The notes: a model not told the origin generated them from the sequence alone. Positions 28,901-41,035 are shown, counted from the first letter of the stretch. The stretch is DNA of 64,000 nt from Pogonophryne albipinna (GCA_028583405.1 JAPTMU010000115.1:248501-312500); one strand, 5' to 3'. Numbers and translations are program-made.

Positions 28901-29848
28901 TATTGTACAATGTGCATTTCATTATTATTATTATCAGTAAAAGTTCGATTAAACATCGGGTGGTGATTTGATTAAGTGTGACCTATGTATCTGAAACCTG
29001 ATAGTGTTTCTCTTGATCTCATATCAATGTGAACAAACAGCAGAACCCTTAGCAGATGAACCGTTGATTAACTCACAGCTGTTTGCACAACCCTGCAAAT
29101 CGTTCATCACCGCCCTTAATAAAGGGTTAAGTGACAGTTAATTGAACTCTTACTGTTAGCAAACACAGCAATGATGATTCACTTTCATTCATTGTTAGAA
29201 GGCTATAATTACGGTAATAATGTATTTATTATAACAGTTACGGAAACAGAAAGTGAACGTTGGACAAAGCCAGGTTCAAAGTATATGTTTAATTTCATTG
29301 TCTTCTTAAGGTCAACGTTTGTTTCCGAGCGGTTTTTAGATATCTCTTTGTTAACTTCAGAAATAAGACAATACTGCCATAAAATGTGCATTTTCTTCAT
29401 GATTTTAGTCATAAAAAGTGTATAAATAAGACACGCTCTGTACACAGCTTCACAACTATCTGTGTATGCTTTGAATTATATAATATATCCATCAAACAAA
29501 AACATTTGCAGACTATAACTGAATCTGCAATCAGAGTAAAACTGGTAGTTTGATCCTAAGCGTTGAAACGATACCAACAATAAACATTGAATTGTTAAAT
29601 TCACGTCTTGCTACTTAAACATGTCTCGTACTTTTACTGCAAAGATACGTCTTCCACAACTACACCGATTGCATCCTCTCAATACACATATTTATTTTCT
29701 TTTGTTGTGTGATTTTAATGCTCGCTTTCAATTGAAATCTCCTGAATAAACAAACGTTCCTATTTTGATCTGATTGCGCAATACATAATGCCCTATCCTG
29801 CTAAAAGTGCATAAAAGCAAACACACACACGTATTCAGAGGAACTCAC
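28901..29848. other. Intron 1 of the second Ig gene, unique part
   Basis: AT-rich, with an (ATT)n run near 28,921. No exon or mobile element recognised. Confidence 0.45.
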
Positions 29849-29885
29849 CTGGAGAACAGCTGCTTTCTCATGGGAGCGCCTGCTG
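29849..29885 (-). other. Probable 5'UTR exon of the second Ig gene
   Basis: TTCTCCAG is followed by a consensus GTGAGT donor (29,848-29,843). Upstream (29,901-29,912) is CCATAAATACATC, TATA-like and correctly spaced. The exon holds an ATG (29,871-29,869) that would open an 8-17 codon upstream ORF once joined to either acceptor near 25.2 kb. The 5' limit is estimated from the TATA position. Confidence 0.5.
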
Positions 29886-29923
29886 TGATGAAGTGAAGCG
29901 ATGTATTTATGGAACACTCAATG

Positions 29924-29936
29924 AAAAGAGGAAGTG
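29924..29936 (+). promoter_or_regulatory. PU.1-type ETS site at the second Ig gene promoter
   Basis: AAAAGAGGAAGTG matches the PU.1 consensus (purine-rich arm plus GAGGAAGTG), about 12 bp upstream of the TATA-like element. It suggests myeloid/lymphoid expression; inference from motif. Confidence 0.45.
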
Positions 29937-30310
29937 CTTTCTGCCCACGTTGCTCCGAGGGGAAAACCATCCGTTGTGAAATCTAAACAATGCCTGAAGG
30001 AGACGACGAGATTAGAGACCAGGAAACAACACGCACAAACATATGGGATGTTTTATTTAACTATGAAGAGGTATCACCCTGAAACTCCCCCAGCTGACAT
30101 TCAGACACATATTGATTATTTACGTGTGTTCTGAAATGTTATTTAGTATACGTTTCATCATCAGGAATGATCCGTGTGAGCTCATTTGGATGTTTTCCAG
30201 AGGAATGTGGACGTTGGAGTCATTGGTTCACTTCCAAGTCTCTTTGTTTCAATTCACTTCTGCTCTACAAAAGAAATAATTACATATTGTTGGAAACTAT
30301 TACTTATTTC

Positions 30311-30816
30311 CAGAGGTGGAAAGTTCCTAAATAGATTAACCCAAGTACTGTACTTAAGTGCAATTTAGAGGTACTTGTACTTGAGTATTTCCATTTGATG
30401 CTACTGTGTACTTCTACTCCACTACAGTTCAGAGGTACATGGTGTACTTTTACTCCACTACATGTATTTAATACCTTGAGTTACTTCTCAGATCTGGATG
30501 AATGATGTGAAATCTAATCAAGTGTTGAATCAGACTTTAGTTCCACCTGGAGTAAATTCACCAGCTACCCTGCAGTCTACAAAGTCATTCAGACTAGCTG
30601 CACCTTCACCAGCTTTGAGAACACTTTCATGATCAATCATTATAAAACATATCATATATATTATTCTGAAATGGACCAATCTGCACAACGACTACTTTTA
30701 CTGTCTTTCACTATATTTTGATGAGAATACTTTTCTACTTTCACTTGAGGAACATTTTGAATGCAGGACTTTCACTGTGACAGAGTATTCCTACACTCTG
30801 GTACTTCTACTTTTAC
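30311..30816 (+). mobile_element. Left part of a teleost non-autonomous DNA transposon
   Basis: It starts CAGAGGTGGAAAG and contains AAGTACTGTACTTAAGTGCA and GAGGTACTTGTACTTGAGTA, typical of a very common teleost repeat whose other end reads ACTTTTACTCAAG...GATCTGAGTACTTC. The 33-bp array that follows is an expansion of that end. Confidence 0.6.
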
Positions 30817-31843
30817 TCAACTACAAGATCTGAGTACTTCTACTTTTACTCAAGAACAAGATCTGAGTACTTCTACTTTTACTCAAGAACAAGATCTGAG
30901 TACTTCTACTTTTACTCAAGAACAAGATCTGAGTACTTCTACTTTTACTCAAGAACAAGACCTGAGTACTTCTACTTTTACTCAAGAACAAGATCTGAGT
31001 ACTTCTACTTTTACTCAAGAACAAGATCTGAGTACTTCTACTTTTACTCAAGAACAAGACCTGAGTACTTCTACTTTTACTCAAGAACAAGATCTGAGTA
31101 CTTCTACTTTTACTCAAGAACAAGACCTGAGTACTTCTACTTTTACTCAAGAACAAGATCTGAGTACTTCTACTTTTACTCAAGAACAAGATCTGAGTAC
31201 TTCTACTTTTACTCAACTACAAGATCTGAGTACTTCTACTTTTACTCAAATACAAGATCTGAGTACTTCTACTTTGACTCAAGTACAAGATCTGAGTACT
31301 TCTACTTTTACTCAAATACAAGATCTGAGTATTTCTACTTTTACTCAAGAACAAGACCTGAGTACTTCTACTTTTACTCAAGAACACGATCTGAGTACTT
31401 CTACTTTTACTCAAGAACAAGATCTGAGTACTTCTACTTTTACTCAAGAACAAGATCTGAGTACTTCTACTTTTACTCAAGAACAAGATCTGAGTACTTC
31501 TACTTTTACTCAACTACAAGATCTGAGTACTTCTACTTTTACTCAAATACAAGATCTGAGTACTTCTACTTTTACTCAAATACAAGATCTGATTACTTCT
31601 ACTTTGACTCAAGTACAAGATCTGAGTACTTCTACTTTTACTCAAATACAAGATCTGAGTACTTCTACTTTTACTCAACTACAAGATGTGAGTACTTCTA
31701 CTTTTACTCAAGTGCAAGATCTGAGTACTTCTACTTTTACTCAAGTACAAGATCTGAGTACTTCTACTTTTACTCAAGAACAAGATCTGAGTACTTCTAC
31801 TTTTACTCAAGAACAAGATCTGAGTACTTCTACTTTGACTCAA
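30817..31843 (+). repeat. 33-bp minisatellite (~31 units), left part
   Basis: Unit: ACTTCTACTTTTACTCAAGA, ACAAGATCTGAGT (11 codons, hence a long open frame). The array resumes at 40,888-41,020 on the far side of a LINE insertion. Confidence 0.96.
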
Positions 31844-34800
31844 TCAGAATCAGAATCCCTTTAGTCCCACAGAGGGGAAATGTGCAGCGTTACAGCAGGA
31901 AAGAGCCACAGACAGCTTAGTGCTGCATATCTTACATGCGTTAAAAAAAGTACTAAGTTAGAATATAATAAACAATATGCTAAAAAAAGATAAAAACAAA
32001 AAAAGTTACGTAATTTTCAAAAACAAATCAAATCCTGGAGCAGTTCTTAGGATTTAGCAGCCCGGTATATATTACAGTTATTAAAGATGGCATATGTATA
32101 TAAAGTATATATTGCACATAAAGCACATATTGCACACAGTTTGACGGTATTTAACAGCAGCAAGTTGCACAATCTACAAAATAAAAGATACATACCTTGT
32201 AACAGTAAGGGTTTAGCAGCCAGGTATAAATTACTCAGTTATTAACGGCATATATATATTATACATGTTGCACATATAGCACAACGTTGTTTTGTATTTA
32301 GCAGCAAGGGGTGTTCTAGTCTGTGTTGTGGTGTGTTCTAGTCTGTGGTGTGTTCTAGTCTGTGTTGTTGTGGTGTGTTCTAGTCTGTGTTGTGGTGTGT
32401 TATAGTCTGTGTTGTTGTGGTGTGTTCTAGTCTGTGGTGTGTTCTAGTCTGTGTTGTTGTGGTGTGTTCTAGTCTGTGTTGTGGTGTGTTCTAGTCTGTG
32501 TTGTTGTGGTGTGTACTAGTCTGTGTTGTGGTGTGTTATAGTCTGTGTTGTTGTGGTGTGTTCTAGTCTGTGGTGTGTTCTAGTCTGTGTTGTTGTGGTG
32601 TGTTCTAGTCTGTGTTGTGTTCTAGTCTGTGTTGTTGTGGTGTGTTCTAGTCTGTGTTGTGGTGTGTTCTAGTCTGTGTTGTTGTGGTGTGTTCTAGTCT
32701 GTGTTGTTGTGGTGTGTTCTAGTCTGTGTTGTGGTGTGTTATAGTCTGTGTTGTTGTGTTGTGTTCTAGTCTGTGTTGTTGTGGTGTGTTATAGTCTGTG
32801 TTGTTGTGGTGTGTTCTAGTCTGTGTTGTTGTGTGTTCTAGTCTGTGTTGTTGTGGTGTGTTCTAGTCTGTGTTGTGGTGTGTTATAGTCTGTGTTGTTG
32901 TGGTGTGTTCTAGTCTGTGTTGTTGTGTGTTCTAGTCTGTGTTGTTGTGTGTTCTAGTCTGTGTTGTTGTGGTGTGTTATAGTCTGTGTTGTTGTGGTGT
33001 GTTATAGTCTGTGTTGTTGTGGTGTGTTCTAGTCTGTGTTGTGGTGTGTTCTAGTCTGTGTTGTTGTGGTGTGTTATAGTCTGTGTTGTTGTGGTGTGTT
33101 ATAGTCTGTGTTGTTGTGGTGTGTTCTAGTCTGTGTTGTTGTGGTGTGTTATAGTCTGTGTTGTGGTGTGTTATAGTCTGTGTTGTTGTGGTGTGTTATA
33201 GTCTGTGTTGTGGTGTGTTATAGTCTGTGTTGTTGTGGTGTGTTATAGTCTGTGTTGTTGTGGTGTGTTCTAGTCTGTGTTGTGGTGTGTTCTAGTCTGT
33301 GTTGTTGTGGTGTGTTCTAGTCTGTGTTGTTGTGTGTTCTAGTCTGTGTTGTTGTGGTGTGTTATAGTCTGTGTTGTTGTGTGTTCTAGTCTGTGTTGTT
33401 GTGTGTTCTAGTCTGTGTTGTTGTGGTGTGTTCTAGTCTGTGTTGTTGTGGTGTGTTCTAGTCTGTGTTGTGGTGTGTTCTAGTCTGTGTTGTTGTGGTG
33501 TGTTCTAGTCTGTGTTGTGGTGTGTTCTAGTCTGTGTTGTTGTGGTGTGTTCTAGTCTGTGTTGTTGTGTGTTCTAGTCTGTGTTGTTGTGGTGTGTTAG
33601 TCTGTGTTGTGGTGTGTTATAGTCTGTGTTGTTGTGTGTTATAGTCTGTGTTGTTGTGGTGTGTTCTAGTCTGTGTTGTGGTGTGTTCTAGTCTGTGTTG
33701 TTGTGGTGTGTTATAGTCTGTGTTGTGGTGTGTTCTAGTCTGTGTTGTGGTGTGTTCTAGTCTGTGTTGTTGTGGTGTGTTCTAGTCTGTGTTGTGGTGT
33801 GTTCTAGTCTGTGTTGTTGTGTGTTCTAGTCTGTGTTGTGGTGTGTTCTAGTCTGTGTTGTGGTGTGTTCTAGTCTGTGTTGTTGTGGTGTGTTCTAGTC
33901 TGTGTTGTTGTGGTGTGTTATAGTCTGTGTTGTTGTGGTGTGTTATAGTCTGTGTGTTGTGGTGTGTTCTAGTCTGTGTTGTTGTGGTGTGTTCTAGTCT
34001 GTGTTGTTGTGGTGTGTTCTAGTCTGTGTTGTGTGGTGTGTTCTAGTCTGTGTGTTGTGGTGTGTTCTAGTCTGTGTTGTTGTGGTGTGTTATAGTCTGT
34101 GTTGTGGTGTTCTAGTCTGTGTTGTTGGTGTGTTCTAGTCTGTGTTGTTGTGTGTTCTAGTCTGTGTTGTGGTGTGTTCTAGTCTGTGTTGTTTGTGTGT
34201 TCTAGTCTGTGTTGTGGTGTGTTCTAGTCTGTGGTTGTTGGTGTGTTCTAGTCTGTGTTGTTTGTGGTTTGGTTCTAGTCCGTGTTGTTTGTGGTGGTGT
34301 TCTAGTCTGTGTTGTTGTGGTGTTCTAGTCTTTGTTGTGTGTGTTCTAGGCTGTGTTGTTGTGTGTGTTCTAGTCTGTGTTTTGTGTGTTTAGTCTGTGT
34401 GGTTGTGTGTTCTAGTCTGTGTTGTTGTGTGTTTATAGTCTGGCTGTTGTGGTGTGTTCTAGTCTGTGTTGTGGTGTGTTCTAGTCTGTGTTGTGGTGTG
34501 TTCTAGTCTGTGTTGTTGTGGTGTGTTCTAGTCTGTGTTGTGGTGTGTTCTAGTCTGTGTTGTTGTGTGTTCTAGTCTGTGTTGTTGTGGTGTGTTATAG
34601 TCTGTGTTGTGGTGTGTTATAGTCTGTGTTGTTGTGTGTTATAGTCTGTGTTGTTGTGGTGTGTTCTAGTCTGTGTTGTGGTGTGTTCTAGTCTGTGTTG
34701 TTGTGGTGTGTTCTAGTCTGTGTTGTGGTGTGTTCTAGTCTGTGTTGTTGTGGTGTGTTATAGTCTGTGTTGTTGTGGTGTGTTATAGTCTGTGTTGTTG

Positions 34801-37800
34801 TGTGTTATAGTCTGTGTTGTTGTGTGTTCTAGTCTGTGTTGTTGTGGTGTGTTATAGTCTGTGTTGTGGTGTGTTATAGTCTGTGTTGTGGTGTGTTCTA
34901 GTCTGTGTTGTGGTGTGTTCTAGTCTGTGTTGTGGTGTGTTCTAGTCTGTGTTGTTGTGTGTTCTAGTCTGTGTTGTTGTGGTGTGTTCTAGTCTGTGTT
35001 GTTGTGGTGTGTTATAGTCTGTGTTGTGGTGTGTTCTAGTCTGTGTTGTTGTGGTGTGTTATAGTCTGTGTTGTTGTGGTGTGTTATAGTCTGTGTTGTT
35101 GTGGTGTGTTATAGTCTGTGTTTTTGTGTGTTCTAGTCTGTGTTGTGGTGTGTTCTAGTCTGTGTTGTGGTGTGTTCTAGTCTGTGTTGTGGTGTGTTCT
35201 AGTCTGTGTTGTTGTGTGTTCTAGTCTGTGTTGTTGTGGTGTGTTCTAGTCTGTGTTGTTGTGGTGTGTTAAAGTCTGTGTTGTTGTGGTGTGTTATAGT
35301 CTGTGTTGTGGTGTGTTATAGTCTGTGTTGTTGTGGTGTGTTCTAGTCTGTGTTGTTGTGGTGTTCTAGTCTGTGTTGTGGTGTGTTCTAGTCTGTGTTG
35401 TTGTGGTGTGTTCTAGTCTGTGTTGTTGTGTGTTCTAGTCTGTGTTGTTGTGTGTTCTAGTCTGTGTTGTTGTGTGTTCTAGTCTGTGTTGTTGTGGTGT
35501 GTTCTAGTCTGTGTTGTTGTGGTGTGTTCTAGTCTGTGTTGTTGTGTGTTCTAGTCTGTGTTGTTGTGGTGTGTTCTAGTCTGTGTTGTTGTGGTGTGTT
35601 ATAGTCTGTGTTGTGGTGTGTTATAGTCTGTGTTGTTGTGGTGTGTTATAGTCTGTGTTGTTGTGTGTTATAGTCTGTGTTGTTGTGTGTTCTAGTCTGT
35701 GTTGTTGTGGTGTGTTATAGTCTGTGTTGTGGTGTGTTCTAGTCTGTGTTGTGGTGTGTTCTAGTCTGTGTTGTGGTGTGTTCTAGTCTGTGTTGTTGTG
35801 TGTTCTAGTCTGTGTTGTTGTGGTGTGTTCTAGTCTGTGTTGTTGTGGTGTGTTATAGTCTGTGTTGTGGTGTGTTCTAGTCTGTGTTGTTGTGGTGTGT
35901 TATAGTTTGTTGTTGGTGTGTTATAGTCTGTGTTGTTGTGGTGTGTTATAGTCTGTGTTTTTGTGTGTTCTAGTCTGTGTTGTGGTGTGTTCTAGTCTGT
36001 GTTGTGGTGTGTTCTAGTCTGTGTTGTGGTGTGTTCTAGTCTGTGTTGTTGTGTGTTCTAGTCTGTGTTGTTGTGGTGTGTTCTAGTCTGTGTTGTTGTG
36101 GTGTGTTAAAGTCTGTGTTGTTGTGGTGTGTTATAGTCTGTGTTGTGGTGTGTTATAGTCTGTGTTGTTGTGGTGTGTTCTAGTCTGTGTTGTTGTGGTG
36201 TGTTCTAGTCTGTGTTGTGGTGTGTTCTAGTCTGTGTTGTTGTGGTGTGTTCTAGTCTGTGTTGTTGTGTGTTCTAGTCTGTGTTGTTGTGTGTTCTAGT
36301 CTGTGTTGTTGTGTGTTCTAGTCTGTGTTGTTGTGGTGTGTTCTAGTCTGTGTTGTTGTGGTGTGTTCTAGTCTGTGTTGTTGTGTGTTCTAGTCTGTGT
36401 TGTTGTGGTGTGTTCTAGTCTGTGTTGTTGTGGTGTGTTATAGTCTGTGTTGTGGTGTGTTATAGTCTGTGTTGTTGTGTGTTCTAGTCTGTGTTGTTGT
36501 GTGTTCTAGTCTGTGTTGTTGTGTGTTCTAGTCTGTGTTGTTGTGTGTTATAGTCTGTGTTGTTGTGGTGTGTTATAGTCTGTGTTGTGGTGTGTTCTAG
36601 TCTGTGTTGTGGTGTGTTCTAGTCTGTGTTGTGGTGTGTTCTAGTCTGTGTTGTGGTGTGTTCTAGTCTGTGTTGTGGTGTGTTCTAGTCTGTGTTGTTG
36701 TGGTGTGTTATAGTCTGTGTTGTGGTGTGTTCTAGTCTGTGTTGTGGTGTGTTCTAGTCTGTGTTGTTGTGGTGTGTTCTAGTCTGTGTTGTGGTGTGTT
36801 CTAGTCTGTGTTGTTGTGGTGTGTTCTAGTCTGTGTTGTTGTGTGTTCTAGTCTGTGTTGTTGTGGTGTGTTATAGTCTGTGTTGTGGTGTGTTATAGTC
36901 TGTGTTGTTGTGTGTTATAGTCTGTGTTGTTGTGGTGTGTTCTAGTCTGTGTTGTGGTGTGTTCTAGTCTGTGTTGTTGTGGTGTGTTATAGTCTGTGTT
37001 GTGGTGTGTTCTAGTCTGTGTTGTGGTGTGTTCTAGTCTGTGTTGTTGTGGTGTGTTCTAGTCTGTGTTGTGGTGTGTTCTAGTCTGTGTTGTTGTGTGT
37101 TCTAGTCTGTGTTGTGGTGTGTTCTAGTCTGTGTTGTGGTGTGTTCTAGTCTGTGTTGTTGTGGTGTGTTCTAGTCTGTGTTGTTGTGGTGTGTTATAGT
37201 CTGTGTTGTTGTGGTGTGTTATAGTCTGTGTTGTGGTGTGTTCTAGTCTGTGTTGTTGTGGTGTGTTATAGTCTGTGTTGTGTTATAGTCTGTGTTGTTG
37301 TGTGTTCTAGTCTGTGTTGTTGTGGTGTGTTATAGTCTGTGTTGTGGTGTGTTATAGTCTGTGTTGTGGTGTGTTCTAGTCTGTGTTGTGGTGTGTTCTA
37401 GTCTGTGTTGTGGTGTGTTCTAGTCTGTGTTGTTGTGTGTTCTAGTCTGTGTTGTGGTGTGTTCTAGTCTGTGTTGTTGTGTGTTCTAGTCTGTGTTGTT
37501 GTGGTGTGTTATAGTCTGTGTTGTTGTGGTGTGTTCTAGTCTGTGTTGTTGTGGTGTGTTATAGTCTGTGTTGTTGTGGTGTGTTATAGTCTGTGTTTTT
37601 GTGTGTTCTAGTCTGTGTTGTGGTGTGTTCTAGTCTGTGTTGTGGTGTGTTCTAGTCTGTGTTGTGGTGTGTTCTAGTCTGTGTTGTTGTGGTGTGTTCT
37701 AGTCTGTGTTGTTGTGGTGTGTTATAGTCTGTGTTGTTGTGGTGTGTTATAGTCTGTGTTGTGGTGTGTTCTAGTCTGTGTTGTGGTGTGTTCTAGTCTG

Positions 37801-40800
37801 TGTTGTGGTGTGTTCTAGTCTGTGTTGTTGTGTGTTCTAGTCTGTGTTGTTGTGGTGTGTTCTAGTCTGTGTTGTTGTGTGTTCTAGTCTGTGTTGTGGT
37901 GTGTTCTAGTCTGTGTTGTTGTGTGTTCTAGTCTGTGTTGTTGTGTGTTCTAGTCTGTGTTGTTGTGGTGTGTTCTAGTCTGTGTTGTTGTGGTGTGTTA
38001 TAGTCTGTGTTGTGGTGTGTTATAGACTGTGTTGTTGTGGTGTGTTCTAGTCTGTGTTGTTGTGTGTTCTAGTCTGTATTGTTTTGTGTTCTAGTCTGTG
38101 TTGTTGTGTGTTATAGTCTGTGTTGTTGTGGTGTGTTCTAGTCTGTGTTGTTGTGGTGTGTTCTAGTCTGAGTTGTTGTGTGTTCTAGTCTGTGTTGTTG
38201 TGGTGTGTTATAGTCTGTGTTGTTGTGGTGTGTTATAGTCTGTGTTGTGGTGTGTTCTAGTCTGTGTTGTTGTGGTGTGTTATAGTCTGTGTTGTTGTGG
38301 TGTGTTCTAGTCTGTGTTGTTGTGTGTTCTAGTCTGTGTTGTTGTGGTGTGTTATAGTCTGTGTTGTTGTGTGTTCTAGTCTGTGTTGTTGTGGTGTGTT
38401 ATAGTCTGTGTTGTGGTGGTGTGTTATAGTCTGTGTTGTGGTGTGTTATAGTCTGTGTTGTTGTGGTGTGTTCTAGTCTGTGTTGTGGTGTGTTCTAGTC
38501 TGTGTTGTTGTGTGTTCTAGTCTGTGTTGTTGTGTTGTAGTGGTTGTTGTGGTGTGTTCTAGTCTGTGTTGTTGTGGTGTGTTCTAGTCTGTGTTGTTGT
38601 GTGTTCTAGTCTGTGTTGTTGTGGTGTGTTCTAGTCTGTGTTGTTGTGGTGTGTTATAGTCTGTGTTGTGGAGTGTTATAGTCTGTGTTGTTGTGGTGTG
38701 TTCTAGTCTGTGTTGTTGTGTGTTCTAGTCTGTGTTGTTGTGTGTTCTAGTCTGTGTTGTTTTGTGTTCTAGTCTGTGTTGTTGTGTGTTATAGTCTGTG
38801 TTGTTGTGGTGTGTTCTAGTCTGTGTTGTGGTGTGTTCTAGTCTGAGTTGTTGTGTGTTCTAGTCTGTGTTGTTGTGTGTTCTAGTCTGTGTTGTTGTGT
38901 GTTATAGTCTGTGTGTTGTGGTGTGTTCTAGTCTGTGTTGTGGTGTGTTCTAGTCTGTGTTGTGGTGTGTTCTAGTCTGTGTTGTTGTGTGTTCTAGTCT
39001 GTGTTGTTGTGTGTTCTAGTCTGTGTTGTTGTGGTGTGTTCTAGTCTGTGTTGTGGTGTGTTCTAGTCTGTGTTGTTGTGGTGTGTTATAGTCCTGTGTT
39101 GTGGTGTGTTCTAGTCTGGGTTGTTGTGGTGTGTTTAGATTCTGTGGTGTTGTTGTGTTCTAGTCTGTGTTGTTGTGGTGTGTTATAGTCTGTGTTGTGG
39201 TGTGTTCTAGTCTGTGTTGTGGGTGTGTTCTAGTCTGTGTGTGTGTGTGTTCTAGGTCTGTGTTGTTGTGGTGTGTTCTAGTCTGTGTTGTTTGTGGTGT
39301 GTTATAGTCTGTGTTGTGGTGTGTTCTAGTCTGTGTTGTTGTGGTGTGTTATAGTCTGTGTTGTTGTGGTGTGTTCTAGTCTGTGTTGTTGTGTGTTCTA
39401 GTCTGTGTTGTTGTGGTGTGTTCTAGTCTGTGTTGTGGTGTGTTCTAGTCTGTTGTTGGGTGTGTTCTAGTCTGTGTTGTTGTGTGTTCTAGTCTGTGTT
39501 TGGTGTGTTCTAGTCTGTGTTGTTGTGTGTTCTAGTCTGTGTTGTTGTGGTGTGTTATAGTCTGTGTTGTTGTGGTGTGTTCTAGTCTGTGTTGTTGTGG
39601 TGTGTTATAGTCTGTGTTGTGGTGTGTTCTAGTCTGTGTTGTTGTGGTGTGTTATAGTCTGTGTTGTGGTGTGTTCTAGTCTGTGTTGTTGTGGTGTGTT
39701 ATATTCTGTGTTGTTGTGGTGTGTTCTAGTCTGTGTTGTTGTGGTGTGTTATAGTCTGTGTTGTGGTGTGTTCTAGTCTGTGTTGTTGTGTGTTCTAGTC
39801 TGTGTTGTTGTGGTGTGTTCTAGTCTGTGTTGTTGTGTTTTCTAGTCTGTGTTGTTGTGTGTTCTAGTCTGTATTGTGGTGTGTTCTAGTCTGTGGTGTG
39901 GTGTGTTCTAGTCTGTGTTGTTGTGGTGTGTTATAGTCTGTGTTGTTGTGTGTTCTAGTCTGTATTGTGGTGTGTTCTAGTCTGTGTTGTGGTGTGTTCT
40001 AGGTCTGTGTTGTTGTGGTGTGTTATAGTCTGTGTTGTTGTGTGTTCTAGTCTGTGTTGTTGTGGTGTGTTCTAGTCTGTGTTGTGGTGTGTTCTAGTCT
40101 GTGTTGTTGTGGTGTGTTATAGTCTGTGTTGTGGTGTGTTATAATCTGTGTTGTTGTGGTGTGTTCTAGTCTGTGTTGTTGTGGTGTGTTCTAGTCTGTG
40201 TTGTGGTGTGTTCTAGTCTGTGTTGTTGTGGTGTGTTATAGTCTGTGTTGTGATGTGTTCTAGTGTGTGTTGTGGTGTGTTCTAGTCTGTGTTGTGATGT
40301 GTTCTAGTGTGTGTTGTGGTGTGTTCTAGTCTGTGTTGTTGTGGTGTGTTCTAGTCTGTGTTGTTGTGGTGTGTTATAGTCTGTGTTGTGGTGTGTTCTA
40401 GTCTGTGTTGTGGTGTGTTCTAGTCTGTGTTGTTGTGGTGTGTTCTAGTCTGTGTTGTTGTGGTGTGTTCTAGTCTGTGTTGTTGTGGTGTGTTCTAGTC
40501 TGTGTTGTGGTGTGTTCTAGTCTGTGTTGTTGTGGTGTGTTCTAGTCTGTGTTGTTGTGGTGTGTTCTAGTCTGTGTTGTTGTGGTGTGTTCTAGTCTGT
40601 GTTGTGGTGTGTTCTAGTCTGTGTTGTTGTGGTGTGTTATAGTCTGTGTTGTGGTGTGTTCTAGTCTGTGTTGAGGTGTGTTCTAGTCTGTGTTGAGGTG
40701 TGTTCTAGTCTGTGTTGTGGTGTGTGTAGGAGGGTCTACTAGGGGCAGTGCTGGTTGTAAAGTCTGACCGCTGCAGGAAGGAAGGACCTGCAGTATCTCT

Positions 40801-40887
40801 CCGTGAGACAGGTGGGGTGCAGCAGCCTGTCGCTGAAGGTGCTGCACAGTGAGGACAGGGTGTCCTGGAGGGGGTGGGACACATTGT
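31844..40887 (-). mobile_element. 5'-truncated LINE fragment inserted in the 33-bp array and swollen by an internal 8.4-kb minisatellite
   Basis: Read on the minus strand it begins at 40,887 with the C-terminal tail of a non-LTR polymerase protein (LTERYCRSFLPAAVRLYN, then a stop). It continues through an AT-rich 3'UTR (31,920-32,300) and ends in GATTCTGATTCTGA, a short-repeat LINE tail. The 33-bp minisatellite flanks both ends. The clade (CR1/Rex1-like) is uncertain. Confidence 0.75.
32305..40729 (+). repeat. 22/25-bp minisatellite array, about 8.4 kb (~350 units)
   Basis: Units are TTCTAGTCTGTGTTGTGGTG or TTCTAGTCTGTGTTGTTGTG extended to 22 or 25 bp, with CTAG and ATAG variants mixed. A higher-order repeat is visible: rare variants (TTTTTGTGTG at 35,120 and 35,957; GTTAAAGTC at 35,267 and 36,105) recur at about 837 bp. 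Confidence 0.97.
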
Positions 40888-41035
40888 CCAAGATCTGAGT
40901 AGGCCTACTTCTACTTTTACTTAAGTACAAGATCTGAGTACTTCTACTTTTACTCAAGTACTAGATCTGAGTACTTCTACTTTAACTGAAGTACTAGATC
41001 TGAGTACTTCTACTTGTACTTGTGACAGAGTACTC
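40888..41035 (+). repeat. 33-bp minisatellite, right remnant
   Basis: AAGATCTGAGT and ACTTCTACTTTTACT units continue the array seen at 30.8-31.8 kb, which proves that the LINE interrupted it. Confidence 0.88.

Noticed and set aside
30761..31864. 367-codon Ser/Thr/Gln-rich frame
   Set aside because: It is the 33-bp minisatellite (11 codons per unit) and stops as soon as the LINE begins; not a mucin-like gene.
34142..34506. Cys/Val/Leu-rich frames in the 22/25-bp array
   Set aside because: They appear only where indels break the regular in-frame TAG stops, in a patch that looks like consensus error.
32305..40729. Regularly spaced repeats suggesting a CRISPR-like array
   Set aside because: There are no unique spacers, units are 22-25 bp head to tail, and the genome is clearly vertebrate.
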